DNA of 64,000 nucleotides from Dyella lutea (lineage in GTDB: Bacteria > Pseudomonadota > Gammaproteobacteria > Xanthomonadales > Rhodanobacteraceae): assembly GCF_024158035.1 (NCBI RefSeq), contig NZ_JAMZEK010000003.1:806001-870000 (forward strand), written 5' to 3'. The notes below the pieces were generated by a model, which saw nothing but the letters and a program-made list of their open reading frames with translations, was not told the origin of the DNA and ran no database searches. Below, piece after piece: positions 39,563-48,974 of this stretch. The translations under genes and the position numbers were made by a program. Every line of letters starts with the position of its first letter. Position 1 is the stretch's first letter.

Positions 39563-40651
39563 ATGACGACACCCCTGCACCGGATACTTTTCGTTCCATT
39601 CGCCGGCATGCTCGTGCTGGCTGCCGCCGCGGCCCGCGCGCAGAATCCGGATCCGATGGACATCCGCGCCTGCACGGCGATCGAAAGCGACTCCCAGCGG
39701 CTGGCGTGCTACGACCGTGCCACCGGCCGGGAAAACCTGCCCATCGCGCAGAAGCACGGGAACCCCGACGACGTCGCGCTATTCGCCCGGGATGCAGGCA
39801 GGAGGCCCGATGACGGCAACTCCGTGGCCGCCCCCCTGTCGCTGCTCGACTCGCGCTGGGAACTGGCACCGGAAGCCAAGCTGGGCACCTTCAACATCCG
39901 GGGCTACAAGCCGGTGTACGTCATGCCGATCTTCGCCACCAGCAACCAGAACGACCGCCCGACCAGTCCGAACCCGGCGAACACGGTATCGGCGCCGATC
40001 GCCCTGCAGAACGCCGAAATGAAGTTCCAGCTCAGCCTCAAGACCAAGGTCGCGCAGGACGTCTTTGGCGATGCGGGCGGTGACGTCTGGATCGGCTACA
40101 CCCAGTCCTCGCACTGGCAGGTCTACAACGGCAAACTCTCCCGACCGTTCCGCGAGACCAACTATGAACCGGAAGCGATGCTGGTGTTCGACACGCACTA
40201 CGACGTGCTCGGCTGGCAGGGCCGGCTGCTCGGCATCGGCTTCGACCACCAGTCCAACGGCCGTTCCAACCCGCTGTCGCGCAGCTGGAACCGGGTGATC
40301 GCCGATGTCGGCTTCGAGCGCCCCGGCTGGACCGTGATGATCCGCCCGTGGTGGCGGATCCCGGAGAGCGCTCCGGACGACAACAACCCCGACATCAGCG
40401 ACTACATGGGACGCGCCGAGGCGCAGATCGTGCACGAGTGGCGCGGGCAGGAGTTCGGCCTGCTGCTGCGACACTCGCTGCGCGGCGGCAGCCGTAGCCA
40501 CGGCGCGGGCAAGTTCACCTGGAGCTTTCCGGTCGCCGGCAACCTGCGCGGCTACATGGAACTGTTCAAGGGATACGGCGAGAGCATGATCGACTACAAC
40601 CACAACGCCACCTATCTCGGCCTGGGCGTGTCGTTGCTCGACTGGTATTGA
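39563..40651 (+). CDS. pldA: Outer-membrane phospholipase A1
   Basis: A 362-residue outer-membrane phospholipase A (OmPLA). It removes misplaced phospholipids from the outer leaflet and is active as a calcium-bound dimer. The catalytic triad lies in GFDHQSNGRSNPLSRSWNR: His229, Ser231 and Asn243, with the same spacing as in E. coli. A signal peptide (HRILFVPFAGMLVLAAAAA) precedes about 75 extra N-terminal residues, and a barrel ends in YLGLGVSLLDWY. The ATG at 39563 (MTTPLHR) was chosen; ATG 15 bases earlier is an alternative. A perfect terminator follows. Confidence 0.93.
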   Translation: MTTPLHRILFVPFAGMLVLAAAAARAQNPDPMDIRACTAIESDSQRLACYDRATGRENLPIAQKHGNPDDVALFARDAGRRPDDGNSVAAPLSLLDSRWELAPEAKLGTFNIRGYKPVYVMPIFATSNQNDRPTSPNPANTVSAPIALQNAEMKFQLSLKTKVAQDVFGDAGGDVWIGYTQSSHWQVYNGKLSRPFRETNYEPEAMLVFDTHYDVLGWQGRLLGIGFDHQSNGRSNPLSRSWNRVIADVGFERPGWTVMIRPWWRIPESAPDDNNPDISDYMGRAEAQIVHEWRGQEFGLLLRHSLRGGSRSHGAGKFTWSFPVAGNLRGYMELFKGYGESMIDYNHNATYLGLGVSLLDWY

Positions 40652-40672
40652 ACATTGCGTCGAGCGCAAAAG

Positions 40673-40700
40673 AAAACGCCGCCCGATGGGCGGCGTTTTT
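40673..40700. terminator. Bidirectional terminator between pldA and slyD
   Basis: AAAACGCCGCCC (40673-40684) pairs with GGGCGGCGTTTT (40688-40699) around a GAT loop. A-rich bases precede it and T's follow, giving a U-run in both directions for these convergent genes. Confidence 0.92.
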
Positions 40701-40722
40701 ACTTCACCGGGACCGCAACGGC

Positions 40723-41205
40723 TCAGTGGTGATGGCCGCCGGGACCATGCACGTGACCGTGCTGCTGTTCCTCGGCGGTCGCCTCGCGCACATCGGTCAC
40801 CTGCACGTCGAAATGCAGGGTCTGGCCGGCCAGCGGATGGTTGCCGTCGATGTGCACCACGCCGTCCTCGATCCTGGTCACGGTGACGTTGATCACACCT
40901 TGCGGGCCGCGCCCCTGGAACTGCATGCCGGGCTGGATGTCTTCCACGCCCTGGAAAGCCTCGCGTGGCACCTGCTGCTCGAGCTCGGCGTGACGCACGC
41001 CATAGCCCTCTTCCGGCGCCACGTCGACCTTGAACTGGTCGCCGACGGCACGACCGACCATTTCTTTCTCCAGCCCAGGGACGATCTGGCCGACGCCATG
41101 CAGATAGGTGAGCGGCTCGCGACCCGCCGAGCTGTCGATCACCGTGCCCTGGTCATCGGTCAGCGTGTAATGGAAGGAGACGACGGTTTGGTCGGCAATC
41201 TGCAT
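40723..41205 (-). CDS. slyD: FKBP-type peptidyl-prolyl isomerase SlyD
   Basis: A 160-residue SlyD, a prolyl isomerase and chaperone that also delivers nickel. The FKBP domain has VVSFHYTLTDDQGTVIDSSA and PLTYLHGVGQIVPGLEKEMV, interrupted by the IF chaperone domain (about residues 68-125, GYGVRHAELEQQVPREAF). The C-terminus is His-rich (QQHGHVHGPGGHHH), though much shorter than in E. coli SlyD. The ATG at 41203-41205 (MQIADQTVV) matches family starts. It is divergent from dacB. Confidence 0.94.
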   Translation of the reverse strand: MQIADQTVVSFHYTLTDDQGTVIDSSAGREPLTYLHGVGQIVPGLEKEMVGRAVGDQFKVDVAPEEGYGVRHAELEQQVPREAFQGVEDIQPGMQFQGRGPQGVINVTVTRIEDGVVHIDGNHPLAGQTLHFDVQVTDVREATAEEQQHGHVHGPGGHHH

Positions 41206-41322
41206 GAGGCTCTCGCATTGAAGTGGAAAAGCGCCGCCAGAACGATGGCGCGAAACACGCAGACTAACAGATCGGCCAGATCCGGCCTGTACAGCGCCGG
41301 CCGGATGCCCATACTGACGGGC

Positions 41323-42858
41323 ATGCATCGATACTCATGGCCGATCGCCGCCCTGCTCTGCCTGACCCTCGGCCTGGCCCCCGCGCTGGCCGCCACCCCG
41401 TCCCAGGAGACGCCTGCCGCGACGCAGGCGGAGCTTGCAAGGCGCATCGAAACGCTGATCGACGCGCCGCGCTTCGAGGGCGCAGACTGGGGTATGGAAA
41501 TCGTCTCGCTGGACAGCGGCCATACGCTGTACGCACACCAGCCCGAGCGGCTGCTGGAACCGGCATCCACCGCCAAGCTGTTCACTGCCGCACTGGTGCT
41601 GGAGAAGCTCGGGGCAAACGGACACACGAGCACGCGCCTGCTCGCCCGCGGTCCCATTGTCCGCAGCCGCCTGCGCGGTCCGCTGGTGCTCTACGGCATG
41701 GGCGACCCTACGCTGGACACGGGAGACAGCACCGACTGGGCCGATCGACTGGCCACGCAGCTGGCCAATCACGGCATCCACCGGGTCGATGGCGACCTGA
41801 TCGCCGACGACACCTATTTCCAGGGACCGCCGATCGGAGCCGGCTGGGAGGTGGGCGATCTGCTCGGTGCCTTCGCCGTACCTGCCGCCGCGCTCAGCGT
41901 GCAGGAGAACGCTGCCTGGCTTGCCATCACGCCCGGCACCGCCGCCGGCGATGCGGCCGAAGTGGTGCTGGACCCGCCCTTCGCCATTCCCGACATGAGC
42001 AGCCGCGTGCTCACCACGGCCGCGGGCAGCGCGCCCGACATCAACCTCTACCGCGCGCCGGGCAGCGACACACTCTACGCGTTCGGCTCCGTGCCGACCG
42101 GCACCGCGACGATGCGCTACCACTTGGCGATGACCGATCCGGCACGCGTGGCCGGGGAACTGCTGCGCGAGGCCATGGCGCGCCATGGCGTTGTCCTGCA
42201 TGGCCGTGTGCAGGTAATGCACTGGCCGCAGGAGGACGCCGCCTACCTCGCCGGTGCCGTCGAGCTGGGCAAGGTGGACTCGCCGGCGTATGGCACGATC
42301 CTCGAGCGTGGGCTCAAGCGCTCGCAGAACCTCTACCTGCAGAACCTGCTGCAGCTGGCCGGCGTACAGGCCCGGGCCCAGGCCATCGCCGACGGCACCG
42401 CGCCCGACGGCTTCCTCGGTTCCAGTGCCTGGGGGCTGCGCGCACTTGGCGCCCTGCTGGAGGAGATCGGCATCGCTCCCACGCAGGTGCGGCTCACCGA
42501 AGGCAGCGGACTCTCGCGACAGAACCTGGTCACCGCCTCGGCCTTGGTGCGGCTGCTTCAATACATGGCGACCCGACCCTATGCAGCCACCCTGCGCAAC
42601 GACCTGCCGGTGGCCGGCGTCGATGGCTCGCTGATTGCGCGCATGCGCGGCACGCCGGCCGAAGGCGACGTGCACGCCAAGACCGGTTCGATGACCGGAG
42701 TGAGCGCACTGGCGGGCTATGTGACCAGCGCGGGCGGCGAGCACCTGGCGTTCGCGGCAATCGTCAACCACGACGTGCCACCAGAAGGCGCGACGTCACC
42801 CAGCCGCACGCTGGATGCCATCGCCGAACTGCTGGCGACCTACCGCGGCCGCCCCTGA
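41323..42858 (+). CDS. dacB: D-alanyl-D-alanine carboxypeptidase/endopeptidase (PBP4, peptidase S13)
   Basis: A 511-residue periplasmic class C penicillin-binding protein that trims peptidoglycan peptides. After a signal peptide (YSWPIAALLCLTLGLAPALA) the active-site motifs appear in order. They are SxxK in EPASTAKLF (Ser82, Lys85), SxN in LKRSQNLYLQN and KTG in DVHAKTGSMTGVSALAG. The ~200-residue insert between the first two motifs is typical of PBP4. The ATG at 41323 was chosen next to the signal peptide; ATG at 41305 is an alternative. Confidence 0.94.
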   Translation: MHRYSWPIAALLCLTLGLAPALAATPSQETPAATQAELARRIETLIDAPRFEGADWGMEIVSLDSGHTLYAHQPERLLEPASTAKLFTAALVLEKLGANGHTSTRLLARGPIVRSRLRGPLVLYGMGDPTLDTGDSTDWADRLATQLANHGIHRVDGDLIADDTYFQGPPIGAGWEVGDLLGAFAVPAAALSVQENAAWLAITPGTAAGDAAEVVLDPPFAIPDMSSRVLTTAAGSAPDINLYRAPGSDTLYAFGSVPTGTATMRYHLAMTDPARVAGELLREAMARHGVVLHGRVQVMHWPQEDAAYLAGAVELGKVDSPAYGTILERGLKRSQNLYLQNLLQLAGVQARAQAIADGTAPDGFLGSSAWGLRALGALLEEIGIAPTQVRLTEGSGLSRQNLVTASALVRLLQYMATRPYAATLRNDLPVAGVDGSLIARMRGTPAEGDVHAKTGSMTGVSALAGYVTSAGGEHLAFAAIVNHDVPPEGATSPSRTLDAIAELLATYRGRP

Positions 42859-42862
42859 GCGA

Positions 42863-43345
42863 TCAGCCCAGCCGCGACTCGATCTCTTTAGCGATCTTCT
42901 CCGGCGTGTCGGTCGGCGCATAGCGGCGAACCACCTGCCCCTCGGCATCGACCAGGAACTTGGTGAAGTTCCACTTGATCGCCTCGCTGCCGAGGATGCC
43001 CTTGCCTTCCTGCTTCAGCCACTTGTAGAGGGGATCGGCGCCTTCGCCATTCACCTCGATCTTCGCAAACATCGGAAAGCTGACCTCGTAGCGGGTACTG
43101 CAGAACTGGCGGATTTCCGCCTCGTCGCCCGGCTCCTGATGGCCGAACTGGTCGCAGGGAAATCCCAGCACCACCAGCCCGCGCTCGCGCAGCCGGCGCC
43201 AGATCGTCTCCAGCCCCTGGTATTGCGGCGTGAATCCGCAACGCGAGGCGACGTTCACCACCAGGAGCGTCTTGCCGCGGAACTCGCCGAGCATGCGTTC
43301 GTTGCCATCGATGTCGCGGGCGCTGAAGTCGTAGATCGTGGTCAT
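42863..43345 (-). CDS. gpx: Thiol/glutathione peroxidase
   Basis: A 160-residue glutathione-peroxidase-family enzyme reducing peroxides with thioredoxin or glutathione. The peroxidatic Cys36 is in LVVNVASRCGFTPQYQGLE. The family segment VVLGFPCDQFGHQEPGDE carries the Gln partner and a second Cys that can resolve the disulfide, and WNFTKFLVDAEGQVVRRY carries the catalytic Trp/Asn. The ATG at 43343-43345 (MTTIYDFSARDIDG) matches family starts. It ends five bases after the convergent dacB gene. Confidence 0.94.
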   Translation of the reverse strand: MTTIYDFSARDIDGNERMLGEFRGKTLLVVNVASRCGFTPQYQGLETIWRRLRERGLVVLGFPCDQFGHQEPGDEAEIRQFCSTRYEVSFPMFAKIEVNGEGADPLYKWLKQEGKGILGSEAIKWNFTKFLVDAEGQVVRRYAPTDTPEKIAKEIESRLG

Positions 43346-43491
43346 GTCGGATCCGGCGTCGGATAAGGCATAAGGGTGCGCTGCCGCGCCGCCTGCACGC
43401 AAGCGTCGGCATATGGATATGAGAAATTGCCAGATTCCCGGCCCGGCGGCACGGGCTATCGTGGCCACGTCTTCCTCCGAGGCGGTGCCCG

Positions 43492-43611
43492 ATGTCCCTG
43501 CTGTTCTCCAGCCTGATGGCGCTGGGCACGCTGCTGCTGCTCGCCTGGCCCGGCCTGAAGCGGTCCGAAGGTGGCGTCGGGCGCGCACGCAGCACCGACT
43601 CAGCACGCTGA
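43492..43611 (+). CDS. Possible 39-residue single-helix membrane protein
   Basis: A short frame encoding 39 residues: a strong hydrophobic helix ([20 protein letters not shown]) followed by a basic tail. GAGGCGG lies about eight bases before the ATG. It sits between divergent gpx and the convergent pncB, whose last 12 bases it overlaps. Small inner-membrane proteins look like this, but no conservation evidence is available here, so the call is tentative. Confidence 0.4.
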   Translation: MSLLFSSLMALGTLLLLAWPGLKRSEGGVGRARSTDSAR

Positions 43612-44787
43612 TTCGGCGGGAATCTCGAATACCTGCCGCAGGTAGGTGACGTAGGCGGGGTCGTCGCACATGTTCTTGCCGGGACTGTCGCTCAGCTTGG
43701 CGACCGGCTGGCCATTGCAGCGGACCATCTTGATCACGATCTGCAGAGGCGTCGGGCCGACGTCGTTGGTCAGGTTGGTGCCAACGCCGAACGCGAGCTG
43801 GCAGCGCCCCTGGAAGTGCGCGTAAAGCTTCATCACCTGCGGGATATCTAGGCCGTCGCTGAATACCAGGATCTTTCCGCGCGGATCGACGCGGTTGGCG
43901 CGATAGTGCGCCAGCACCCGCTCACCCCAGGCGAACGGATCGCCGGAATCGTGGCGGGTGCCGTCGAACAGCTTGCAGAAGTACATGTCGAAGTCGCGCA
44001 GGAAGGCATTGAGCCCGTAGACGTCCGACAGCGCAATGCCGAGATCGCCCCGATATTCGCGCGCCCACGCCTCAAGCGCCGCGACCTGCGAATCGCGCAG
44101 GCGGGGGCCCAGTGCCTGGTGGGCCTGCAGGTACTCATGCGCCAGAGTGCCGAGCGGGATCAGTCCAAGCTCGCGCGCCAACGCCACGTTGCTGGTGCCG
44201 GCCAGCTGTGTCCCCAGCCGGTCGCGCAGCGCAGTCACCACCTCCCGGTGCCAGTCCCGCGAGAAGCGGCGGCGCGTGCCGTAGTCCGCGATGCGGCAAT
44301 CGGCATAGCCCGGGGTGTCGTGCAACAGCGTGATCTTGGCGGCCAGCCGCTCGCGGCCGGTCGACAGATCGATGCCCGGCTGCGTGTTGCGGAAGTACAC
44401 CTCGTTGATGATCGCCAGCAGCGGCACTTCAAACAGGATGGTGTGCAGCCACGGGCCGCGGATGTGGATCTCGATCTCCCCCGGCACGTCGGGCGAAGGC
44501 CCGAGCTCGACGTACTTGGTGTTGAGCCGGAACAGCCCGAGGAAGTCGACGAAGTCGCTCTTGATGTAGCGCAGGCCACGCAGGTACTGGAGCTCGTCCT
44601 CGTCGAAGCCGAGCCGGCACAACGCCTCCAGTTCGCTGCGGATCTCGTCCAGGTACGGCACCAGATCCACGCCCGGCGTGCGGCACCTGAAGCGGTACTC
44701 CGCGTGCGCGCCCGGGTACTGGTGCAGCACCACCTGCATCATCGAGAACTTGTACAGGTCAGTGTCGAGCAGCGAGCGGATGATCAT
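43600..44787 (-). CDS. pncB: Nicotinate phosphoribosyltransferase
   Basis: A 395-residue PncB, which makes nicotinate mononucleotide from nicotinate and PRPP in NAD salvage. The family start [20 protein letters not shown] is followed by [18 protein letters not shown] and [18 protein letters not shown] (with the regulatory His region). [18 protein letters not shown] and [20 protein letters not shown] complete the phosphate-binding sites. It complements the CinA/PncC-type amidase near 4 kb, which feeds the same NAD pool. The ATG gives [10 protein letters not shown], the usual start. Confidence 0.96.
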   Translation of the reverse strand: MIIRSLLDTDLYKFSMMQVVLHQYPGAHAEYRFRCRTPGVDLVPYLDEIRSELEALCRLGFDEDELQYLRGLRYIKSDFVDFLGLFRLNTKYVELGPSPDVPGEIEIHIRGPWLHTILFEVPLLAIINEVYFRNTQPGIDLSTGRERLAAKITLLHDTPGYADCRIADYGTRRRFSRDWHREVVTALRDRLGTQLAGTSNVALARELGLIPLGTLAHEYLQAHQALGPRLRDSQVAALEAWAREYRGDLGIALSDVYGLNAFLRDFDMYFCKLFDGTRHDSGDPFAWGERVLAHYRANRVDPRGKILVFSDGLDIPQVMKLYAHFQGRCQLAFGVGTNLTNDVGPTPLQIVIKMVRCNGQPVAKLSDSPGKNMCDDPAYVTYLRQVFEIPAESAC

Positions 44788-44865
44788 CGCCAGGTCCGTG
44801 GGTGGGGTGCAGACATTATCGGTGCGAACGAAGGCGCACCGCGAACCTGGCCATGAAGACGGGCA

Positions 44866-44908
44866 TAAAAAAACCCCGGAGCGCCAGGGGAGGGGCGGGC
44901 CGGGGTTT
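44866..44908 (-). terminator. Rho-independent terminator on the minus strand
   Basis: On the minus strand the stem AAACCCCGG (44908-44900) pairs with CCGGGGTTT (44879-44871) and runs into a T-tract ending at about 44866. The ~20-base loop is GC-rich. It lies in the 324-base gap between pncB and the upstream aminopeptidase gene and probably ends the latter's transcript. The rest of 44788-45111 shows no gene. Confidence 0.75.
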
Positions 44909-45111
44909 GTCAGGTCGGCGATCCGGGGGAGGAAGGGGCCGACCCCTCAACGGTCCGTTGTTCTGAACCGCCTCTTGTCGCCGTCTCGGCGATACGACCC
45001 ATTAGTGTGGCTGCCCCTTTTGAAGTTCAAGGCAGCCGCAGCCAGAAAAAGGCATTCGTTCAGCTTCCTCCGACCGATGTCACGAAAGCCCTTGAAGATC
45101 AATCCATTGGG

Positions 45112-46215
45112 TCATCGAGACAACCCGGCGCTCACCGCCTCTCCGGCCTTCGGGGCGGCTTCTGGAAGCAGCGCCTTGAGTCTGGCCTGACGCTGCGCCG
45201 GTGCCAGGCGCCCCATCGCGGCGACCGCCCGGTAGAACGCCGGCCACTGGCGACCCATCCGGGCGAACAGCACCGCGAAGGCGCCAGTCCACCGGTCGTA
45301 GAGGCCGAACGGCAGCAGCCGGGCGTTGTTGATCGGCGCGGCCACCCAGGCGTCGTAGCGATGGTCGCCTGGGAAGTCGCGATCGCGCCACACAGCATAG
45401 TCCCGCCGGAACGCCGCGATGTCGGCCTGCTTGCGCCGCTCCATCGCCTCGGCATCGCCCGGCCGCGCATAGTCCTGCCGCAGTCGCTCGCGCAGGCCCA
45501 GCACCAGCACGGTAAAGCCATGCTCCATCGCCTGCTCGCGACCATCCGGCGGCGGCAGGCTGCGGAACGCACGCCACTGGCGCAGCCCCTCGTTTTCGAC
45601 GAAGGTGGCGAACGACTCGTTGAACGCCGTGTCCCCCTTCGCGTAGACCTGCTGGTGCGCCAATTCGTGGAACAGCGTGCCGGCCAGTTCGTCATCGTCC
45701 CAGCGCATCATCGAGCTGAGGATGGGATCGGCGAACCAGCCCAGGGTCGAATAGGCCGGCACCGGCGACAGCCACACGTCCAGTCCTTGCTTCCTCAGCA
45801 TCGCCGCGCGCTGTTGCGCCAGCGCCTCGCGGAAGTAGCCGCGGTAGGCCACGCACCCGGCGATGGGGAAACACTGCGGCACAGCTTCCACCGAGAAGCG
45901 TGGTGCGGCGAAAACGTTCCAGGCCACATAGGGTCGCTCCAGCGCCACGTAGCTGGTGTAACTGCGGTTGTCCGGCAGGTCCAGATGCTCCGAAGCGAAG
46001 CGGCGCGTCTGCTCGGCCACATCCAGGCGCCGCGCCAGTGCAGGCGGTGTGCGCGGATCCTCCATCACCTCCGGAATCGACCGGCGTGCGAGCAGCAGCG
46101 CCGCCTCGCCGTGCGCCACATGACCGTAGTAGCGGACGGTAGCGCAGCCGCCCAGCAGCACCGCCAGCCCCATGCCGGCCAGGCAGCGGCAGACCGCCGT
46201 CCACCCGCGCCGCAT
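45112..46215 (-). CDS. Lipoprotein zinc aminopeptidase-like protein (COG4324 type)
   Basis: A 367-residue protein. The N-terminus (TAVCRCLAGMGLAVLLGGC) has a lipobox LGGC. The zinc-protease motif is GTLFHELAHQQVYAKGDTAF, with a likely third ligand Glu in NESFATFVENEG downstream. The family, annotated as predicted aminopeptidase, also shows the conserved VEAVPQCFPIAGCVAYRGYF and PAYSTLGWFADPILSSM, both present. It probably acts at the periplasmic face of a membrane. Substrate unknown. Confidence 0.85.
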   Translation of the reverse strand: MRRGWTAVCRCLAGMGLAVLLGGCATVRYYGHVAHGEAALLLARRSIPEVMEDPRTPPALARRLDVAEQTRRFASEHLDLPDNRSYTSYVALERPYVAWNVFAAPRFSVEAVPQCFPIAGCVAYRGYFREALAQQRAAMLRKQGLDVWLSPVPAYSTLGWFADPILSSMMRWDDDELAGTLFHELAHQQVYAKGDTAFNESFATFVENEGLRQWRAFRSLPPPDGREQAMEHGFTVLVLGLRERLRQDYARPGDAEAMERRKQADIAAFRRDYAVWRDRDFPGDHRYDAWVAAPINNARLLPFGLYDRWTGAFAVLFARMGRQWPAFYRAVAAMGRLAPAQRQARLKALLPEAAPKAGEAVSAGLSR

Positions 46216-46248
46216 CAGGGCGCCGGCACCAGACGCGCTGATGGTGCC

Positions 46249-46710
46249 TCAGCGTCGCCGCTCATCCCGGCTCCGCCGCTGCTCATGCTGCGCGCCCGAA
46301 TCGTGGCTTCGCTGCGGTGGCCGATAGGCGTGACCGCCGCCCGGACGTGGCCCACCGTGAAGACGGTCGCCATCGTGGTCCCAGTGCCCGCGATGGTCCT
46401 CACCGCGCCACTGGTGGTCGTCACCGTGCAAGCGGTGGTCGTCGTGGTCGTACCGCCGGTACCGAGAGCCGCCGTACCAGGTGGTGCCGATACCCACCGT
46501 CACACCGCCCGGGTAGTAGCCATAGGGGTAGTCGTAATAGCCGTACCCGTAGGGCGCGTAATAGCCGTCGTCGTACACCCTGGCGGTGTGGCCGTAGTAG
46601 GCGCCGCCTCCGTCCGGAGCCCGGACATAGCTGTAGTCGGGGGCCACGTAGCAACCCGCCAGCAGCGAGGTCGCCCCGACCAGCACGAATCCCAGCAGCA
46701 TCTTCCTCAT
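46249..46710 (-). CDS. Tyr/Gly/His-rich lipoprotein, function unknown
   Basis: A 153-residue lipoprotein. The signal RKMLLGFVLVGATSLLAGC gives a lipobox LAGC. It is followed by a tyrosine-rich stretch (YAPYGYGYYDYPYGYYPGG) and a charged C-terminal half with many His-Asp and His-Arg pairs (DHDDHRLHGDDHQWRGEDHR). Such proteins are common in this order but have no known role; the histidines could bind metal. It lies 33 bases before the aminopeptidase gene in the same direction. Confidence 0.7.
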   Translation of the reverse strand: MRKMLLGFVLVGATSLLAGCYVAPDYSYVRAPDGGGAYYGHTARVYDDGYYAPYGYGYYDYPYGYYPGGVTVGIGTTWYGGSRYRRYDHDDHRLHGDDHQWRGEDHRGHWDHDGDRLHGGPRPGGGHAYRPPQRSHDSGAQHEQRRSRDERRR

Positions 46711-46814
46711 GACATGCCTCCGCGGACACACCGCGCCGACTGCGCGGGAACACCACGCTAGTCCGTGGCGATGAATGCCTCCTGATCCAGCCTGGCCGGC
46801 CCGGGTCGAGGGAC

Positions 46815-47423
46815 TCACAGGCCACCGGGCCGGAGCAGCGCCCCGATGAAATGCGATAGCACGCGCGGCTCGATGATCAGGGTGAAAGCCACACCGTACG
46901 CCGCTCCCCACAGATGCGCGCTGTGGTTGACATTGTCCTGGCCGCGCCGGTCCATGTAGATCGAATAGGCGGTGTACAGCACCCCGTAGATGATCGCCGG
47001 CATCGGAATCACGAACACGTAGATGCGGGCCCACGGCGCCAGCAGGATGAAGGCGAACAGCACCGCAGACACCGCTCCCGACGCACCCAGGCTGCGGTAG
47101 CGCGCGTTGCTCCGGTTCTTCAGGTAGGTCGGCAGGATCGAGACCACCAGACCGCCCATGTAGAACAGCAGGAACCCCAGCGATCCCAGCCGCGCCGCAT
47201 AGAACGGCTCCATCAGCCGTCCGAAGAAGAACAGCGTCATCATGTTGAACAGCAGATGGCCGAAGTCGGCATGCACCAGCCCATAGGTGACCAGCCGGTA
47301 GTACTCGCGGCTGCGCTGGATCGCCGGCGGCCACAGCAGCAGGTCGTCCATCAGCTTGCCGTTGTTGAGCGCCATGAAGGAGACCACGCAGGTCACGGCG
47401 AGGATGATGAGGGTGATCGTCAT
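46815..47423 (-). CDS. Rhomboid-family intramembrane serine protease
   Basis: A 202-residue protein with six hydrophobic segments. The catalytic Ser is in RSLGASGAVSAVLFAFILL, the His in NHSAHLWGAAYGVAFTLI, and the oxyanion-side HADFGHLLFNMMTLFFFGR segment with its His and Asn is present. Rhomboids cleave transmembrane helices of target proteins; bacterial targets are mostly unknown. The start MTITLIILAVTCVV opens directly in the first helix. Confidence 0.93.
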   Translation of the reverse strand: MTITLIILAVTCVVSFMALNNGKLMDDLLLWPPAIQRSREYYRLVTYGLVHADFGHLLFNMMTLFFFGRLMEPFYAARLGSLGFLLFYMGGLVVSILPTYLKNRSNARYRSLGASGAVSAVLFAFILLAPWARIYVFVIPMPAIIYGVLYTAYSIYMDRRGQDNVNHSAHLWGAAYGVAFTLIIEPRVLSHFIGALLRPGGL

Positions 47424-47529
47424 GGGTTCTGTCTGTGGATGAAGCGACTCGCCATCTTGGCCGGAGCCGCGGCAGCTGTCGACCGCCCGCTATGATGAAG
47501 GGCTACCGCCCTTTCTTGCGCCGCCGACG

Positions 47530-48417
47530 ATGACCGCATTCCGCTATCTGCACCTGGACGTATTCGCCGCCCGCCGCGGCGGCGGCAATCATCTCGGCGT
47601 GGTGATCGACGCCAGCGGCTGGACCGACTCCGCCATGCAGGCCTTCGCCCGCTGGACCAACCTGGTGGAGACCACCTTCCTGCTGCCGCCGGCCGATCCT
47701 CGGGCCAGCTACCGCGTCCGCATGTTTACCCCGCACAAGGAAATCGACTTTGCCGGCCACCCGAGCGTGGGCAGTGCGCACGCGGCGCTGACCTGCGGAC
47801 TGATCGAACCGCACGACGGCCTGCTGTGGCAGGAGTGCCGCGCCGGCGTGCTGCCGATCCGGGTGGCAGAGGACCATGGGCACCGTCAGTTGCTGCTGCG
47901 TTCGCCGGCGGCCGCGGTGCGCGAATCCGGCACCGATGCGCATCCGCTGCTGCGCCGCGCCCTGTCCGGTGTGGCCAGCGGCCGACTCGCCCCCGCCCTC
48001 GTCGACGGTGGACGCCGCTGGTGGGTGGTCGAATGCGCGGACGAGGCTGCGTTGCGGCGCTGGCAGCCGGACCACGCTGCGGTCGGTGCGCTGGGCAAGG
48101 CCACCGCCAGCATGGGCATCTGCGCCTTCGCCCGCAGCGAAGCGTCCGACCACCAGCTCGTGGTACGCGCGCTGGCCTCGGGTGCCGGCATTGCCGAGGA
48201 CCCCGCCTCCGGCGCCGCCAACGGCCTGCTCGCCGCCTATCTGGCCCAGGCCGAACCGCACGGCCCGCTGGCCCGCGGTTATGCGGTCAGCCAGGGGCGC
48301 GAGATCGGCTACGACGCGCGGCTGCTCGTGCGCATCGACGACGATGGCGCGGTGTGGGTCGGCGGCCGTACCAACACAGTCATCGACGGCCGCCTGCAGT
48401 GGGACGCGAACGCATGA
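47530..48417 (+). CDS. PhzF-family isomerase/epimerase
   Basis: A 295-residue protein of the PhzF/diaminopimelate-epimerase fold. The catalytic Glu is in [12 protein letters not shown], and [20 protein letters not shown] and [18 protein letters not shown] are family signatures at the two half-domains. Members isomerise small metabolites; only true PhzF makes phenazine precursors, and no other phenazine genes are here. The stop overlaps the start of the following yaiI-like gene (ATGA). Confidence 0.88.
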   Translation: MTAFRYLHLDVFAARRGGGNHLGVVIDASGWTDSAMQAFARWTNLVETTFLLPPADPRASYRVRMFTPHKEIDFAGHPSVGSAHAALTCGLIEPHDGLLWQECRAGVLPIRVAEDHGHRQLLLRSPAAAVRESGTDAHPLLRRALSGVASGRLAPALVDGGRRWWVVECADEAALRRWQPDHAAVGALGKATASMGICAFARSEASDHQLVVRALASGAGIAEDPASGAANGLLAAYLAQAEPHGPLARGYAVSQGREIGYDARLLVRIDDDGAVWVGGRTNTVIDGRLQWDANA

Positions 48418-48878
48418 GCGCGCCACAGATCTGGGTGGACGCCGACGCCTGCCCGGTACCGGTGAAGGAGATCCTTTTCCGTGCTGCCGAGCGCGCGCAG
48501 GTACAGGTCACCCTGGTCGCCAACCAGTCCCTGCGTACTCCGCCCTCGCGCTTCGTGCGCAGCCTGCAGGTGGCGGGCGGCTTCGATGTGGCGGACAACG
48601 AGATCGTGGCGCGGGTCGCCGCCGGCGACCTGGTGGTCACGCAGGACATCCCGCTCGCCGCGCAGGTGCTCGAAAAGGGCGCGCAGGCGGTGAATACGCG
48701 CGGAGTACCCTTCACCCCCGACAGCATCGCCCAGCAGCTGTCGATGCGTAACTTCATGGAGGAGCTGCGCGGTGCCGGCGTGGACACCGGCGGACCGTCC
48801 ACCTTCCACCCGCGCGACCGCCAGGCGTTCGCCAACCAGCTCGATATCTGGCTCAACCGGCGGCCCCGGCCCGGGTAG
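48414..48878 (+). CDS. UPF0178 (YaiI/YqxD-type) PIN-like protein
   Basis: A 154-residue DUF188 protein. The family opening [20 protein letters not shown] has acidic and Cys residues, followed by [38 protein letters not shown] and [19 protein letters not shown]. The fold resembles PIN nucleases, and an RNase role has been suggested. It overlaps phzF by four bases, so the two are co-translated. Confidence 0.9.
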   Translation: MSAPQIWVDADACPVPVKEILFRAAERAQVQVTLVANQSLRTPPSRFVRSLQVAGGFDVADNEIVARVAAGDLVVTQDIPLAAQVLEKGAQAVNTRGVPFTPDSIAQQLSMRNFMEELRGAGVDTGGPSTFHPRDRQAFANQLDIWLNRRPRPG

Positions 48879-48955
48879 AGCCCGCTCGCGGGCGATGCTC
48901 CTGCTCCTGATCCACAACGAGGCAAACAGAGAGAAACAACGCCCGCGAGCGGGCT
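48879..48955. repeat. 16-bp perfect inverted repeat, dispersed-repeat type
   Basis: AGCCCGCTCGCGGGCG (48879-48894) and CGCCCGCGAGCGGGCT (48940-48955) are exact mirror copies with a 45-base AT-richer loop. Each arm is itself a near-palindrome. The left arm starts right at the yaiI-like stop. It may act as terminator for this gene and the convergent dehydrogenase gene. Confidence 0.7.
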
Positions 48956-48974
48956 CCTTACGCGAAAGATTCGC

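Noticed and set aside
47530-48417. Phenazine biosynthesis locus suggested by the phzF-like gene
   Set aside because: No phzA-E or phzG homologues nearby; the PhzF fold is widespread in enzymes unrelated to phenazines.
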